Made by a program: the position numbers and the translations under genes
NCBI GenBank assembly: GCA_934436435.1
Contig: CAKSAN010000002.1
Location: forward strand, 248,001-312,000
Direction: 5' to 3'
Length of the DNA stretch: 64,000 nucleotides
Origin: an uncultured Acetatifactor sp.
GTDB lineage: Bacteria; Bacillota; Clostridia; Lachnospirales; Lachnospiraceae
Notes under the pieces: model-generated
What the model was told of the DNA's origin: nothing
What the model saw: the letters and a program-made list of their open reading frames with translations, nothing else
Database searches by the model: none
Shown here: piece after piece, positions 1 to 7,780 of the stretch
Layout of the letters: the number at the start of each line of letters is the position of its first letter
Position numbering within the stretch: the stretch's first letter is position 1

Positions 1-62
1 TTACGCTATTTACGCCAAAAGCAAATTAAGTTCCCATTTCTATGAAAGAATATGAATGGATA

Positions 63-1238
63 TTAATGGAATGTGAAGGAATCTCCGTCTTCCACAATAC
101 AGATCATGGTCTTGCCGGTGTTGAGCAGGACCTCGTCGCCGTTGTCATCGTAATAACGTGTGGCACCGTAATCGGAAGTCTTCTCCCAGTTCACATGAAT
201 GCCTCTGCCGTTGGTGAAAAACCAGCCGTCTCTGGTGGTATCATGACACTGGAATGCCAGATAACCTTCACCCAATTCTTCATAAAAAGTATTTTGCACC
301 AGAATATTTTTGAAAGTCAGCTGTTTACCGGTGGCGGCATCCATGTGGGGACCGTCCGTACTGCCGGACAGGTGCTGGGAACGGTAATAAAGACCGTCAT
401 CCTCGTTGAATTCGAAATAACATCTGGTCAGCGGATAACATCCGGACATATCGATGTAGGTGGCGTCCTTTGCCTTGGCACCGTACTGGTCCAGAGTATT
501 CGGCTCCGCTTTGGAAGCGAAACGGAAATGATTCTCATCGGTGAGACCACGGTATTCCAAGCTGTAGCCCTTTTTGTCGATCACCGTTCGCAAACCTTCC
601 CCTGAAGCGTAAGCGTTATGCGGTCTATTACGATCTGTGGTACGGAAAAAAGCGGCTTCGTCACTGCCGGAGGTGCCGTCGATATCCTGTGTGTCCGGTT
701 TGGCCAGCAGGTCGTTGATGAAAAAAGGACCGCCGAAATGAACGATGAAAGCATCCCATTCAAAAGCCCAGTATGCATAATAATCACGGAGACTGCGGAT
801 ATTGCCGATCTTGTCCAGATCCTGCCACCCCTCATAGACTGCCATCATACGGGTCATGCGGTTCTCTACATTGGCTTCATAAATAACGGAAGCATCGGAC
901 AGACTGTATTGCGGGATCGCTGCAGCCTCATTGGGAATCATTACGGCGATGGGGCGGGTGCTGGCAACATCGGCGGGCACCCACTCATTCGTAAGCCGGC
1001 TGCGGACCATTCCCTCTTGAGGGGGAACCGAGTCGTCTTCCACAACGATTGTTACGGGATCCGGAAGCTTTTCTCCGGAAGACACTGTGGAAGTATCCGG
1101 GCTGTTATCCGGGAGAATGGGGCTGAGCACGGAGCCGGAACTGCCGGTCTGTCCGCATCCGGTAAGTGCTATGGAGGCAGTCAGCAGAAGTGTTGCTGCC
1201 TTCCGCAGGAACTGTCGTTGAAATTTATATTTATACAT
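63..1238 (-). CDS. DUF3048 (YerB-like) lipoprotein
   Basis: A 391-residue predicted lipoprotein. The N-terminus is a basic, hydrophobic signal followed by a lipobox (LTGC, Cys28), so it should be anchored on the outer face of the membrane. A Ser/Pro-rich linker to about residue 80 leads into the DUF3048 N-terminal domain (RPIAVMIPNE near residue 95, IRSLRDYYAYWA near 150) and the DUF3048 C-terminal domain to the end. Bacillus YerB belongs to this family; its biochemical role is not settled. It lies 22 bases downstream of the PAP2-like gene on the same strand and is probably co-transcribed with it. The family call is firm; the function is not known. Confidence 0.88.
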   Translation of the reverse strand: MYKYKFQRQFLRKAATLLLTASIALTGCGQTGSSGSVLSPILPDNSPDTSTVSSGEKLPDPVTIVVEDDSVPPQEGMVRSRLTNEWVPADVASTRPIAVMIPNEAAAIPQYSLSDASVIYEANVENRMTRMMAVYEGWQDLDKIGNIRSLRDYYAYWAFEWDAFIVHFGGPFFINDLLAKPDTQDIDGTSGSDEAAFFRTTDRNRPHNAYASGEGLRTVIDKKGYSLEYRGLTDENHFRFASKAEPNTLDQYGAKAKDATYIDMSGCYPLTRCYFEFNEDDGLYYRSQHLSGSTDGPHMDAATGKQLTFKNILVQNTFYEELGEGYLAFQCHDTTRDGWFFTNGRGIHVNWEKTSDYGATRYYDDNGDEVLLNTGKTMICIVEDGDSFTFH

Positions 1239-1260
1239 GTAATTACACCTCGATCAATCA

Positions 1261-1725
1261 TCAGAGTACGAAGCTGTAAATGATGACACCGCAAAAAATA
1301 CCTAACAGTGCGCCCATCAATACCTGCAGAGGGGTATGTCCCACAAATTCTTTCAGTTTATCGTGGGCGGAGATCTCACTGCGTCCCATATCTTCAAATA
1401 CGGTGAGCATTTCGTTCAGTAACTGTGCCTGAATACCGGTCTCCCTGCGCACACCCATGGCATCATACATTACGATGATCGCCACAATCATGGAAATGGC
1501 AAATTCAAAGCTGCCGGCGCCGTACTCGTAGCAGACTGCGGTTGCCAGAGCACATACGGTAGCGGAATGAGAACTGGGCATGCCACCGCTTCCCACCAGA
1601 CGCTCTGCAACGAACTTCTTGGAAACAATCAGGTGGATCAGCGTCTTCAGAATCTGTGCCACCAGCCAGCCGCAGGCCGCCGTCAGGAAAATTGTATTAC
1701 TGAAAAACTGTTCAAAAAAAGTCAT
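1261..1725 (-). CDS. Divergent PAP2 family membrane protein (DUF212, YuiD-like)
   Basis: A 154-residue small membrane protein with about four hydrophobic segments. It carries the family hallmarks: MPSSHS at residues 49-54, then YDAMGVRRETG and HTPLQVLMG. These resemble the phosphatase motifs of PAP2 enzymes (PSGH and a downstream His) in altered form. Members such as Bacillus YuiD and plant DUF212 proteins are suspected acid phosphatase/haloperoxidase relatives, substrate unknown. It is first of a two-gene minus-strand unit with the DUF3048 lipoprotein. Family call is strong; activity is inferred only. Confidence 0.9.
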   Translation of the reverse strand: MTFFEQFFSNTIFLTAACGWLVAQILKTLIHLIVSKKFVAERLVGSGGMPSSHSATVCALATAVCYEYGAGSFEFAISMIVAIIVMYDAMGVRRETGIQAQLLNEMLTVFEDMGRSEISAHDKLKEFVGHTPLQVLMGALLGIFCGVIIYSFVL

Positions 1726-1817
1726 AAATAACCTCGTTTCTTATATGCTGCATTTCGCAAAAAAGACATATACAGATTCAGTATAATCCAAAACGCGGAA
1801 AAAGTACAGTGTTGACC

Positions 1818-1847
1818 TTGAAATGATGTGTGGGAGGATAGTATAAT
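1818..1847 (+). promoter_or_regulatory. Sigma-A-type promoter for the GT2 gene at 1893
   Basis: A TTGAAA -35 (1818-1823) and a perfect TATAAT -10 (1842-1847) are separated by 18 bases, 46 bases upstream of the start codon at 1893. The ribosome site AAGGAGA lies just before that start. Seen directly; use of the promoter is inferred. Confidence 0.65.
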
Positions 1848-1892
1848 GTTATATAAAGTTTTATATAACCGCAGAAAATAAGGAGATAGACA

Positions 1893-2822
1893 ATGAGTCT
1901 GTTGAGTGTGATCGTTCCCTGCTATAACGAGGAAGAAAGTGTAGCCCTGTTTTATCAGGAATTGACGAAGAATGACCCTTTTTTTAAGGAAAAAGATATA
2001 GAACTGGAGCTGCTCTATATTGATGACGGCTCCCGGGACGGCACCGTCAGAGAGGTGAAAAAGCTGATCGAGGGGGATTCCAGAGTGCATATTGTCTCTT
2101 TTTCCAGAAATTTCGGAAAAGAAGCCGCCATGTTCGCGGGACTGGAAAAATCCAAAGGAGACTACGTGGTAATGATGGATGTGGATCTGCAGGATCCTCC
2201 TTCTCTGCTGCCGGAAATGTTCGAATGGATCTGGCAGGGGTATGATTCCGTGGCGACCCGCCGGGTGACCAGAAAGGGCGAGCCTCCGATTCGCAGCTTT
2301 TTTGCCAGAAGATTCTATCATCTGATGAAGAAGATCTCCAAGACAGAAATGATGGACGGAGCCAGAGATTATCGCCTGATGACCAGACAGATGGTGGATG
2401 CGATCCTGTCCATGCGAGAGTATAATCGTTTTACCAAAGGCATTTTTGGCTGGGTGGGCTTTCATACCAAATGGCTGGAGTACGAGAATGTAGAGCGTGC
2501 CAAGGGGGAGACCAAGTGGAATTTCTGGAAGCTTCTGGTATATTCCATGGATGGTATCACTGCTTTTTCCACGGCACCGTTATTGATCGCTTCCTTTGTG
2601 GGGGTGCTGTTTTGTTTTATTGCCTTTTTGATGATCATATTTATTATTGTGCGGAAACTGATCTTCGGTGATCCGGTGTCCGGATGGCCTTCCCTGGTGT
2701 GTATTATCCTGATGACCAGTGGCGTACAGTTCTTCTGTACGGGGATTCTGGGCCAGTATCTGGCGAAGACATATATGGAAGTAAAGCGACGTCCGATTTA
2801 TTTAGTTAAGGAAGAAATTTAA
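1893..2822 (+). CDS. Family 2 glycosyltransferase, polyprenol-phosphate type (GtrB/DPM1-like)
   Basis: A 309-residue GT-A enzyme. The N-terminal catalytic domain shows SVIVPCYNEE at the start, IDDGSRDGT near residue 43 and MMDVDLQDPP near 95, the DxD-like nucleotide-sugar site of dolichyl/undecaprenyl-phosphate glycosyltransferases. Two membrane helices follow (about 230-255 and 265-290), as in GtrB/YkcC-type proteins. It probably moves a sugar from a nucleotide donor to undecaprenyl phosphate on the cytoplasmic face. It stands alone, with its own promoter and a hairpin over its stop codon, and no GtrA partner is adjacent; the only GtrA in the window is at 44133. Confidence 0.87.
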   Translation: MSLLSVIVPCYNEEESVALFYQELTKNDPFFKEKDIELELLYIDDGSRDGTVREVKKLIEGDSRVHIVSFSRNFGKEAAMFAGLEKSKGDYVVMMDVDLQDPPSLLPEMFEWIWQGYDSVATRRVTRKGEPPIRSFFARRFYHLMKKISKTEMMDGARDYRLMTRQMVDAILSMREYNRFTKGIFGWVGFHTKWLEYENVERAKGETKWNFWKLLVYSMDGITAFSTAPLLIASFVGVLFCFIAFLMIIFIIVRKLIFGDPVSGWPSLVCIILMTSGVQFFCTGILGQYLAKTYMEVKRRPIYLVKEEI

Positions 2823-2848
2823 AATTTAATCTTCCTTAACTACATTTT
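2803..2848 (+). terminator. Intrinsic terminator overlapping the end of the GT2 gene
   Basis: A perfect 13-bp inverted repeat (2803-2815 with 2830-2842) begins inside the last codons of the GT2 gene. An AT-only loop could extend the stem, and a short T run follows at 2845-2848. It should end the monocistronic GT2 transcript before the Spo0A-like gene. Confidence 0.6.
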
Positions 2849-2861
2849 AACGAAAAAAGTC

Positions 2862-2927
2862 TTTTCAAAAATCGACAACTGTGATACTATTTCCCTATCA
2901 GTCGCTGTAGGGGAGCAATACTCGACA
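2862..2927 (+). promoter_or_regulatory. Promoter region with two Spo0A-box-like sites
   Basis: Upstream of the Spo0A-like gene, TTTTCA (2862-2867) and TACTAT (2885-2890) are 17 bases apart and could be a weak promoter. The heptamer TCGACAA occurs at 2872-2878, inside that spacer, and again at 2922-2928, exactly 50 bases downstream. On the minus strand each reads TTGTCGA, matching 6 of 7 bases of the 0A box TGTCGAA. This suggests control by Spo0A or by the encoded protein itself. Motifs are seen; binding is inferred. Confidence 0.4.
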
Positions 2928-2948
2928 AGTAAAAAAGGGGGACTTGTT

Positions 2949-3326
2949 TTGGATATTGTTGCAGTAAAAGATTCTGATTTAGAGAGATATGTAACCAAAA
3001 TCATGTTAGAGATAGGGGTGCCGGCGCACTTGAAGGGTTATCACTATTTGCGTGATGCAATCATTTTGTCAGGGAAAGACATGGAGGTAGTAAGCAGCGT
3101 TACCAAGCTGCTGTATCCCACCATCGCGAAGCATTTTCGCACCACAGATCAGAAAGTGGAGCGCGCGATCAGGAATGCTATTGAGGTGTCCTGGTCCAGG
3201 GGAAATGTAGAGACATTCGAAAAGATTTTTGGCTATTCTGTAGCCTCCGGAAGGACAAGGCCTACGAACAGCGAGTACATCGCCCGTATCGCCGATAACA
3301 TTCGACTGGATTATAAGGCTATGTAA
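2949..3326 (+). CDS. Spo0A C-terminal DNA-binding domain protein lacking a receiver domain
   Basis: A 125-residue protein covering the complete Spo0A effector domain and nothing else. Recognisable stretches are IGVPAHLKGYHYLRDAI, KLLYPTIAKHF, the recognition-helix region VERAIRNAIEVSWSRGN, and PTNSEYIARIAD near the end. In full Spo0A the receiver blocks DNA binding until phosphorylated; without it this protein could bind 0A boxes constitutively or compete with Spo0A. The start is TTG at 2949 with AAGGGGG about 6 bases upstream; no upstream frame encodes a receiver. Two 0A-like boxes precede the gene and a terminator follows, so it is a single-gene unit. Confidence 0.9.
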   Translation: MDIVAVKDSDLERYVTKIMLEIGVPAHLKGYHYLRDAIILSGKDMEVVSSVTKLLYPTIAKHFRTTDQKVERAIRNAIEVSWSRGNVETFEKIFGYSVASGRTRPTNSEYIARIADNIRLDYKAM

Positions 3327-3403
3327 CATATTACTTTTGGTTGTTAGGAACAGAGAGAGTTAGTTGATCATGTAGATGCAGTATTCTCTTTTGCAGACTG
3401 ATA

Positions 3404-3448
3404 ATGCCGCGTACCGGAATGGGGAAGTTTCCGGTATGCGGCATTTTA
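3404..3448 (+). terminator. Strong intrinsic terminator after the Spo0A-like gene
   Basis: A 16-bp stem (3404-3419 with 3429-3444, one G-U pair), a 9-base loop and a following T run separate the Spo0A-like gene from the first glycan operon. Confidence 0.85.
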
Positions 3449-3459
3449 TGTTGATCTAT

Positions 3460-3521
3460 TTGTCAAGTCCGCGGAAATATGGTAAGATGTACAAAAGCCT
3501 GCATGAGATAAAAAGGCAGGC
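3460..3521 (+). promoter_or_regulatory. Promoter and leader hairpin of the first glycan operon
   Basis: TTGTCA (3460-3465) and TAAGAT (3483-3488) are 17 bases apart. The leader then contains a 6-bp GC-rich inverted repeat (GCCTGC 3497-3502, GCAGGC 3516-3521) ending right at the ATG at 3522. The hairpin would cover the AAGG ribosome site of that ATG. A second in-frame ATG at 3534 has its own GGGAG upstream. Confidence 0.55.
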
Positions 3522-4502
3522 ATGGGAGAAAAAATGACTTTTCGGACATCGGATATTTTGATCGGGGGGAGCCTGATCATCATCGGGCTGACGGAGGTCG
3601 CCCATTTGGCAGGCTGCCTGTTAGGGTGGTCTTTTTTGGCTGCAACGGATCTGCTGCTGGCGGAAGTGGTGATTTTCCTGCTGGCAGTGGGATTGCTGAA
3701 ATGGATCAGCGGGCGCAAGGCAAAGCAGGTGACAGATAGAAAACATATGACAACAGAGAGAAGCCATACAGCCGGCAGAAGTGGGGGAACGTGCACACGG
3801 ATTCTTACAGGTGTGCTTGCTTTCCTGATTCTGTTGCAGATTTTGGGAATCCTGACGGGAGAACGGGCATGGCTGGATGGAGATATGACTGTGGAGACCG
3901 TCAATACGTTCCTTGCGGAGAATGCTTTCTATACCGTCAATCCTCTCACGGGAACGGCCTATACTCTGGGAATGCCCCTTCGATTAAAAGTACTGTGTCT
4001 TCCGACCCTGTATGGAACCATCTGCAGATGGACGGGGATGGCAGCGGCGGATGTGGTGTATCGTCTGATTCCCTGTATTACGCTGCTATTGGGATATGCT
4101 GCTTACGGAAGTCTGGGAAGAGTGCTTTTCCCGGAAAATTCCGTAAAAAGACGGACGTTTTTACTGATCGTGGGAATACTGTTCAGCACAGGGGCATATA
4201 TGCCGGGCATGGACGGATTCGATGTATTTTACGGCGGATTCCGGGGAGTGACGATCCGGGCGGTCGTATTGATTCCGTATGCTCTTGCCTGTCTGGCGGA
4301 AAAAAGGTATTTTGGAGTGATCCTCTGCATTTTGGCCGAGGCCTGCATGACCTGGACCTTGTACGGCGGGGGTGTGTGCCTGCTGATTACGGCGGCGTGG
4401 ATTTCGCTGCGAGGAGTGCTTTTGCTGCTTTCCAACAGACAGGGACCAAAAAGGAAGGCATCGGTGAAAGACATTAAGTCCGGAGAGGAGGATTCGGAAT
4501 GA
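3522..4502 (+). CDS. Multi-pass membrane protein, N-terminal half of a DUF6077/GT-C-like pair
   Basis: A 326-residue integral membrane protein with roughly eight hydrophobic helices. After two helices and a basic loop comes a helix and then an extracytoplasmic loop starting WLDGDMTVETVN; an acidic pair in the first large outer loop is typical of GT-C enzymes and of the uncharacterised DUF6077 proteins often found in clostridial glycan loci. The stop overlaps the next start in an ATGA (4499-4502), so the two products are translationally coupled and together (about 658 residues) resemble one such protein. The start could be 3522 or 3534. Role in sugar transfer from lipid carriers is inferred, not shown. 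Confidence 0.65.
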   Translation: MGEKMTFRTSDILIGGSLIIIGLTEVAHLAGCLLGWSFLAATDLLLAEVVIFLLAVGLLKWISGRKAKQVTDRKHMTTERSHTAGRSGGTCTRILTGVLAFLILLQILGILTGERAWLDGDMTVETVNTFLAENAFYTVNPLTGTAYTLGMPLRLKVLCLPTLYGTICRWTGMAAADVVYRLIPCITLLLGYAAYGSLGRVLFPENSVKRRTFLLIVGILFSTGAYMPGMDGFDVFYGGFRGVTIRAVVLIPYALACLAEKRYFGVILCILAEACMTWTLYGGGVCLLITAAWISLRGVLLLLSNRQGPKRKASVKDIKSGEEDSE

Positions 4503-5497
4503 TGACACTTCTGCAATCCGCCCTGACGGGCTGGACCGATTACACACAACATGGAAAATTTGCTGCATTTTTGCTGCTGGCGATTCTGTATCTGGGCTTT
4601 GTTCTCTATGGGGCTTCCAGTGCAGACACAGGGGGAAAAACACAGGGAATGATTCCCTGGAGGGGCATATACGGTGACGGAAAGCCCGGGAACATGTTGT
4701 ACCTATACGGAGTATTGATAACACTGGGATGTATCTGTCCGGTGACGGCGTTGATCCTGCTGAAATACCAGACGGCGTTCTATTCTTATGTATGGATCTG
4801 GGCGGCAGTACCGCAGACGGCACTGATCGCATGGGCGGCAGCGGACTTTCTGTATCAGCTGTTAAAAGAGAGAACTCTGCGAAACGTCATCGCCGCTGTT
4901 ATTTTACTGGGAATCCTGTTCCTGGGCGGGAATCCGGTATCGGAATGGGTCGGGACGCAGACAACGCAGATTCCCGCACTTGCCGCCGGAGGAGTACCGC
5001 AGCGGAAGCAGGAGACATCGGCATGGGAGACGTTGGAACAACTGACCGCATACAGTGACTCTGAAAGAGGAACCCGGGAATTTGCTCTGTGGGCACCGAA
5101 GGAGATCATGGCGGCAGCCAGAGCTTACAGCGCACAGATCCGTCCCGTGTATGGAAGGAGCATCTGGGACGCTTCTCTGGGAAGCTATTCCTATGATACC
5201 AATGAAATCTGGCAGGAGGATCTGTACCTGTGGATGAACCATCTGGAAGCTACCGGAGAGACAGAGTATCTGCGGACGGAACGAACCGGCGAAGAGGAAA
5301 ATACCGGTACGGAGTCCACCGGTCGGGAAATCGATTTTGCGGCATGTCTTGACAGAGCGGAAGCGGCCGGTATAGACTACATTTTATTGCCGGGAAATCT
5401 GTCAGAGGATGCGCAGCAGGCGTTGCAGAAGACACTGGGAGAAAAATTGGAGCCTTTTGGCGGGTATTTTCTGATCGTGATTGCGGATGTGCAGTGA
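4499..5497 (+). CDS. Membrane protein with outer C-terminal domain, C-terminal half of the DUF6077-like pair
   Basis: A 332-residue protein with about four membrane helices in the first 150 residues, followed by a soluble domain of about 180 residues that would lie outside the cell (WAPKEIMAAARAYSA, RSIWDASLGSYSYDTNE, IDYILLPGNL). A helix bundle followed by an outer domain is common at the end of GT-C transferases. GGAGAGGAG sits 10 bases before the ATG, so this is an expressed gene and not just a frameshifted remnant. Its start overlaps the preceding stop by four bases. Best read as the partner subunit of the preceding protein. Confidence 0.62.
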   Translation: MMTLLQSALTGWTDYTQHGKFAAFLLLAILYLGFVLYGASSADTGGKTQGMIPWRGIYGDGKPGNMLYLYGVLITLGCICPVTALILLKYQTAFYSYVWIWAAVPQTALIAWAAADFLYQLLKERTLRNVIAAVILLGILFLGGNPVSEWVGTQTTQIPALAAGGVPQRKQETSAWETLEQLTAYSDSERGTREFALWAPKEIMAAARAYSAQIRPVYGRSIWDASLGSYSYDTNEIWQEDLYLWMNHLEATGETEYLRTERTGEEENTGTESTGREIDFAACLDRAEAAGIDYILLPGNLSEDAQQALQKTLGEKLEPFGGYFLIVIADVQ

Positions 5498-5534
5498 AAT
5501 CGGATGAATAGAGGCAAATATAAGGAATAAGACA

Positions 5535-6296
5535 ATGGAACAGGATTTGATCAGTATTGTGGTGCCGGTATACCGGGCAGAACGATATATAGAAGAGACA
5601 ATGGACTGTGTGCGGGCACAGACATATCCTCACTGGGAACTGTTGCTGGTGGAGGATTGTGGCCCGGATCGCAGCAGAGAGGTGATTCAGGAGTATATAC
5701 AGAGAACCGGAGATACCAGGATCCGTCTGCTGACCCATCCCACGAACCTGGGGGCGGCCAGAGCCCGTAACCTGGGAGTCAATGAGGCAAAGGGACGGTA
5801 TCTGGCTTATCTGGATGCGGATGATCTGTGGGTGCCGGACAAGCTGGAAAAGGAACTTGCTTTTCTGAAGGAGAGAAAGGCGGCTTTTGTGTTTACCGGG
5901 TATGAATTCGCTGATGAAAACGCAAAGGGCACCGGGAAGATTGTCCATGTTCCGGAGACCATTACTTATAAAGAAGCATTGAAAAATACCACGATCTTCA
6001 CCAGCACCGTCATGTTTGACATGGAAAAGCTGTCGAAAGAACAGTTACAGATGCCACAGATCAAGAGTGAGGACACTGCACTGTGGTGGAGAATACTGCG
6101 GGAAGGTTATGTGGCTTGTGGTTTGGATGAAAATTTGGTAAAATATCGGAGAGCGGGGAAATCCCTGTCATCGAATAAGCTGGAAGCCATGCGAAGGATC
6201 TGGAATCTGTACCGCAAGGCGGAAGGCATGTCAGTGCCGAACAGTGTCTGGCATTTCTGCTTCTGGGCGGTACGCGCCGTAAAACGCAGAGTATAG
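5535..6296 (+). CDS. Family 2 glycosyltransferase
   Basis: A 253-residue soluble GT-A enzyme of the capsule/exopolysaccharide type. Motifs: SIVVPVYRAERYI at the start, VEDCGPDRS near residue 40, then NLGAARARNLG and LDADDLWVP, the DxD metal and nucleotide-sugar site. EDTALWWRILREG near residue 177 matches the usual catalytic-base region. It would add one sugar to the lipid-linked repeat unit at the inner membrane face. It lies 37 bases after the membrane pair and 12 before the initiating sugar transferase. The sugar cannot be predicted. Confidence 0.88.
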   Translation: MEQDLISIVVPVYRAERYIEETMDCVRAQTYPHWELLLVEDCGPDRSREVIQEYIQRTGDTRIRLLTHPTNLGAARARNLGVNEAKGRYLAYLDADDLWVPDKLEKELAFLKERKAAFVFTGYEFADENAKGTGKIVHVPETITYKEALKNTTIFTSTVMFDMEKLSKEQLQMPQIKSEDTALWWRILREGYVACGLDENLVKYRRAGKSLSSNKLEAMRRIWNLYRKAEGMSVPNSVWHFCFWAVRAVKRRV

Positions 6297-6308
6297 GAGG
6301 AGTTTGTT

Positions 6309-7760
6309 TTGAATACAAACGGTAATTATTATGAAAATAAACTGCGGAAAAGGGAATCCTTTAAACGCCTGATCAATATAGGATTTTCAACGTTTTGCCT
6401 GCTGCTGGAAATCGGATTGTTTGCTTATATGTGGCAGTTCCACTTTCAGTTCCAACTGGTAGATCCTCTGCAAAAAATCTGGTATCGCGGATTTTTGCTG
6501 GAGAATGGTATTTACAGTGTTATTCTGATCTTTTTTTCGGTGACTTATGGCGGTATGCGATTGGGATATATGAAGAACACGGAGATTATTTTTTCCCAGG
6601 TGTTCGCAACGCTGATGGCGGATATGCTGATCTATGCGGAGCTGTGTATGATGGCGCGAAGCATTTTCCCGGCGGATATGTTCTTGCTGATGGTGGTCTT
6701 GCAGATCATAGCGGTGATCATCTATGCCAACATTGCCAACAAGATCTATCGTACGGCCTTCCCTCCCAGAGAACTTCTTCTGATCCACGGTGATCGTCCC
6801 ATTGAAGATATTGTCAATAAGTTTGAGAGCCGTAAGGACAAATACAAGATCACAAAATGCGAGCATATTAAAAAAGGCACGGACGAGTTGTGCCGTGAGA
6901 TTCTGAACAATTACAAAAACGGTGAGATCAATGCCATAGTGATCTGGGACATCAACGAGAAAGACCGTAATATACTTCTGAAATTCTGTTATGCCCATTC
7001 CATCAGAGTATATGTCATGCCAAAAATATCGGATGTTATTTTAGTGGGATCCGAGGAACTGCATGTGTTTGATACCCCGATCCTGCTGACCAGAGAGTAC
7101 TCTCTGAGCATGGAGCAGAGATTCGTGAAGAGATCCATTGATGTGATCTGTTCCCTGATCCTTCTGGTGGTAACCTCTCCGCTGATGCTGCTGACGGCCA
7201 TCGCCATCAAGCTGTATGACGGCGGTCCGGTATTGTACAAGCAGGTGAGATGTACCATCGGACAGCGGGAATTCTATATTATGAAGTTCCGCAGTATGCG
7301 CACCGATGCGGAGAAGGACGGCATAGCGCGACTGGCACAGAAGGGGGACAAGCGCATTACCCCAGTAGGCAAGGTGATCCGTAAGTGCAGACTGGACGAG
7401 TTGCCGCAGCTGATCAATATCTTGCGTGGGGATATGTCTTTCATCGGCCCCAGACCCGAGAGGCCTGAAATTATTGCCCAATATTTGGAGGTTATGCCGG
7501 AGTTTGCTTTTCGCATGAAAGTAAAAGCCGGACTGGCAGGATTCGCACAGGTATACGGAAAATACAATACCTCTCCTTATGATAAATTAAAACTGGATTT
7601 AACTTATATTGAAAACTATTCGGTATGGCTGGATCTGAAATTAATGCTTCTGACACTGAAAGTATTATTCTGGCCGGACAGCACCGAAGGTGTGGAGAGT
7701 GAGCAGGTGACTGCTTTCAAAGCAGAGTACGACGGACGGGCCGAGAAGGATGACGACTGA
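6309..7760 (+). CDS. Polyprenyl phosphate sugar-1-phosphate transferase (WcaJ/CpsE type)
   Basis: A 483-residue initiating phosphoglycosyltransferase. Helices lie in about residues 18-140, then a Rossmann-like region, then the catalytic bacterial sugar transferase domain (about 270-465) with its membrane hairpin (SIDVICSLILLVVTSPL). Family motifs are visible: KFRSMRTDAE, LDELPQLINILRGDMSFIGP and RPERPE. Such enzymes load a hexose-1-phosphate onto undecaprenyl phosphate to start a repeat unit. The start is TTG at 6309 with AGGAGG about 6 bases upstream. It is the first of two initiating transferases in the window; the other (23916) lacks the long N-terminal part. Confidence 0.92.
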   Translation: MNTNGNYYENKLRKRESFKRLINIGFSTFCLLLEIGLFAYMWQFHFQFQLVDPLQKIWYRGFLLENGIYSVILIFFSVTYGGMRLGYMKNTEIIFSQVFATLMADMLIYAELCMMARSIFPADMFLLMVVLQIIAVIIYANIANKIYRTAFPPRELLLIHGDRPIEDIVNKFESRKDKYKITKCEHIKKGTDELCREILNNYKNGEINAIVIWDINEKDRNILLKFCYAHSIRVYVMPKISDVILVGSEELHVFDTPILLTREYSLSMEQRFVKRSIDVICSLILLVVTSPLMLLTAIAIKLYDGGPVLYKQVRCTIGQREFYIMKFRSMRTDAEKDGIARLAQKGDKRITPVGKVIRKCRLDELPQLINILRGDMSFIGPRPERPEIIAQYLEVMPEFAFRMKVKAGLAGFAQVYGKYNTSPYDKLKLDLTYIENYSVWLDLKLMLLTLKVLFWPDSTEGVESEQVTAFKAEYDGRAEKDDD

Positions 7761-7780
7761 CGATTCAGGGAGGTAGACGC

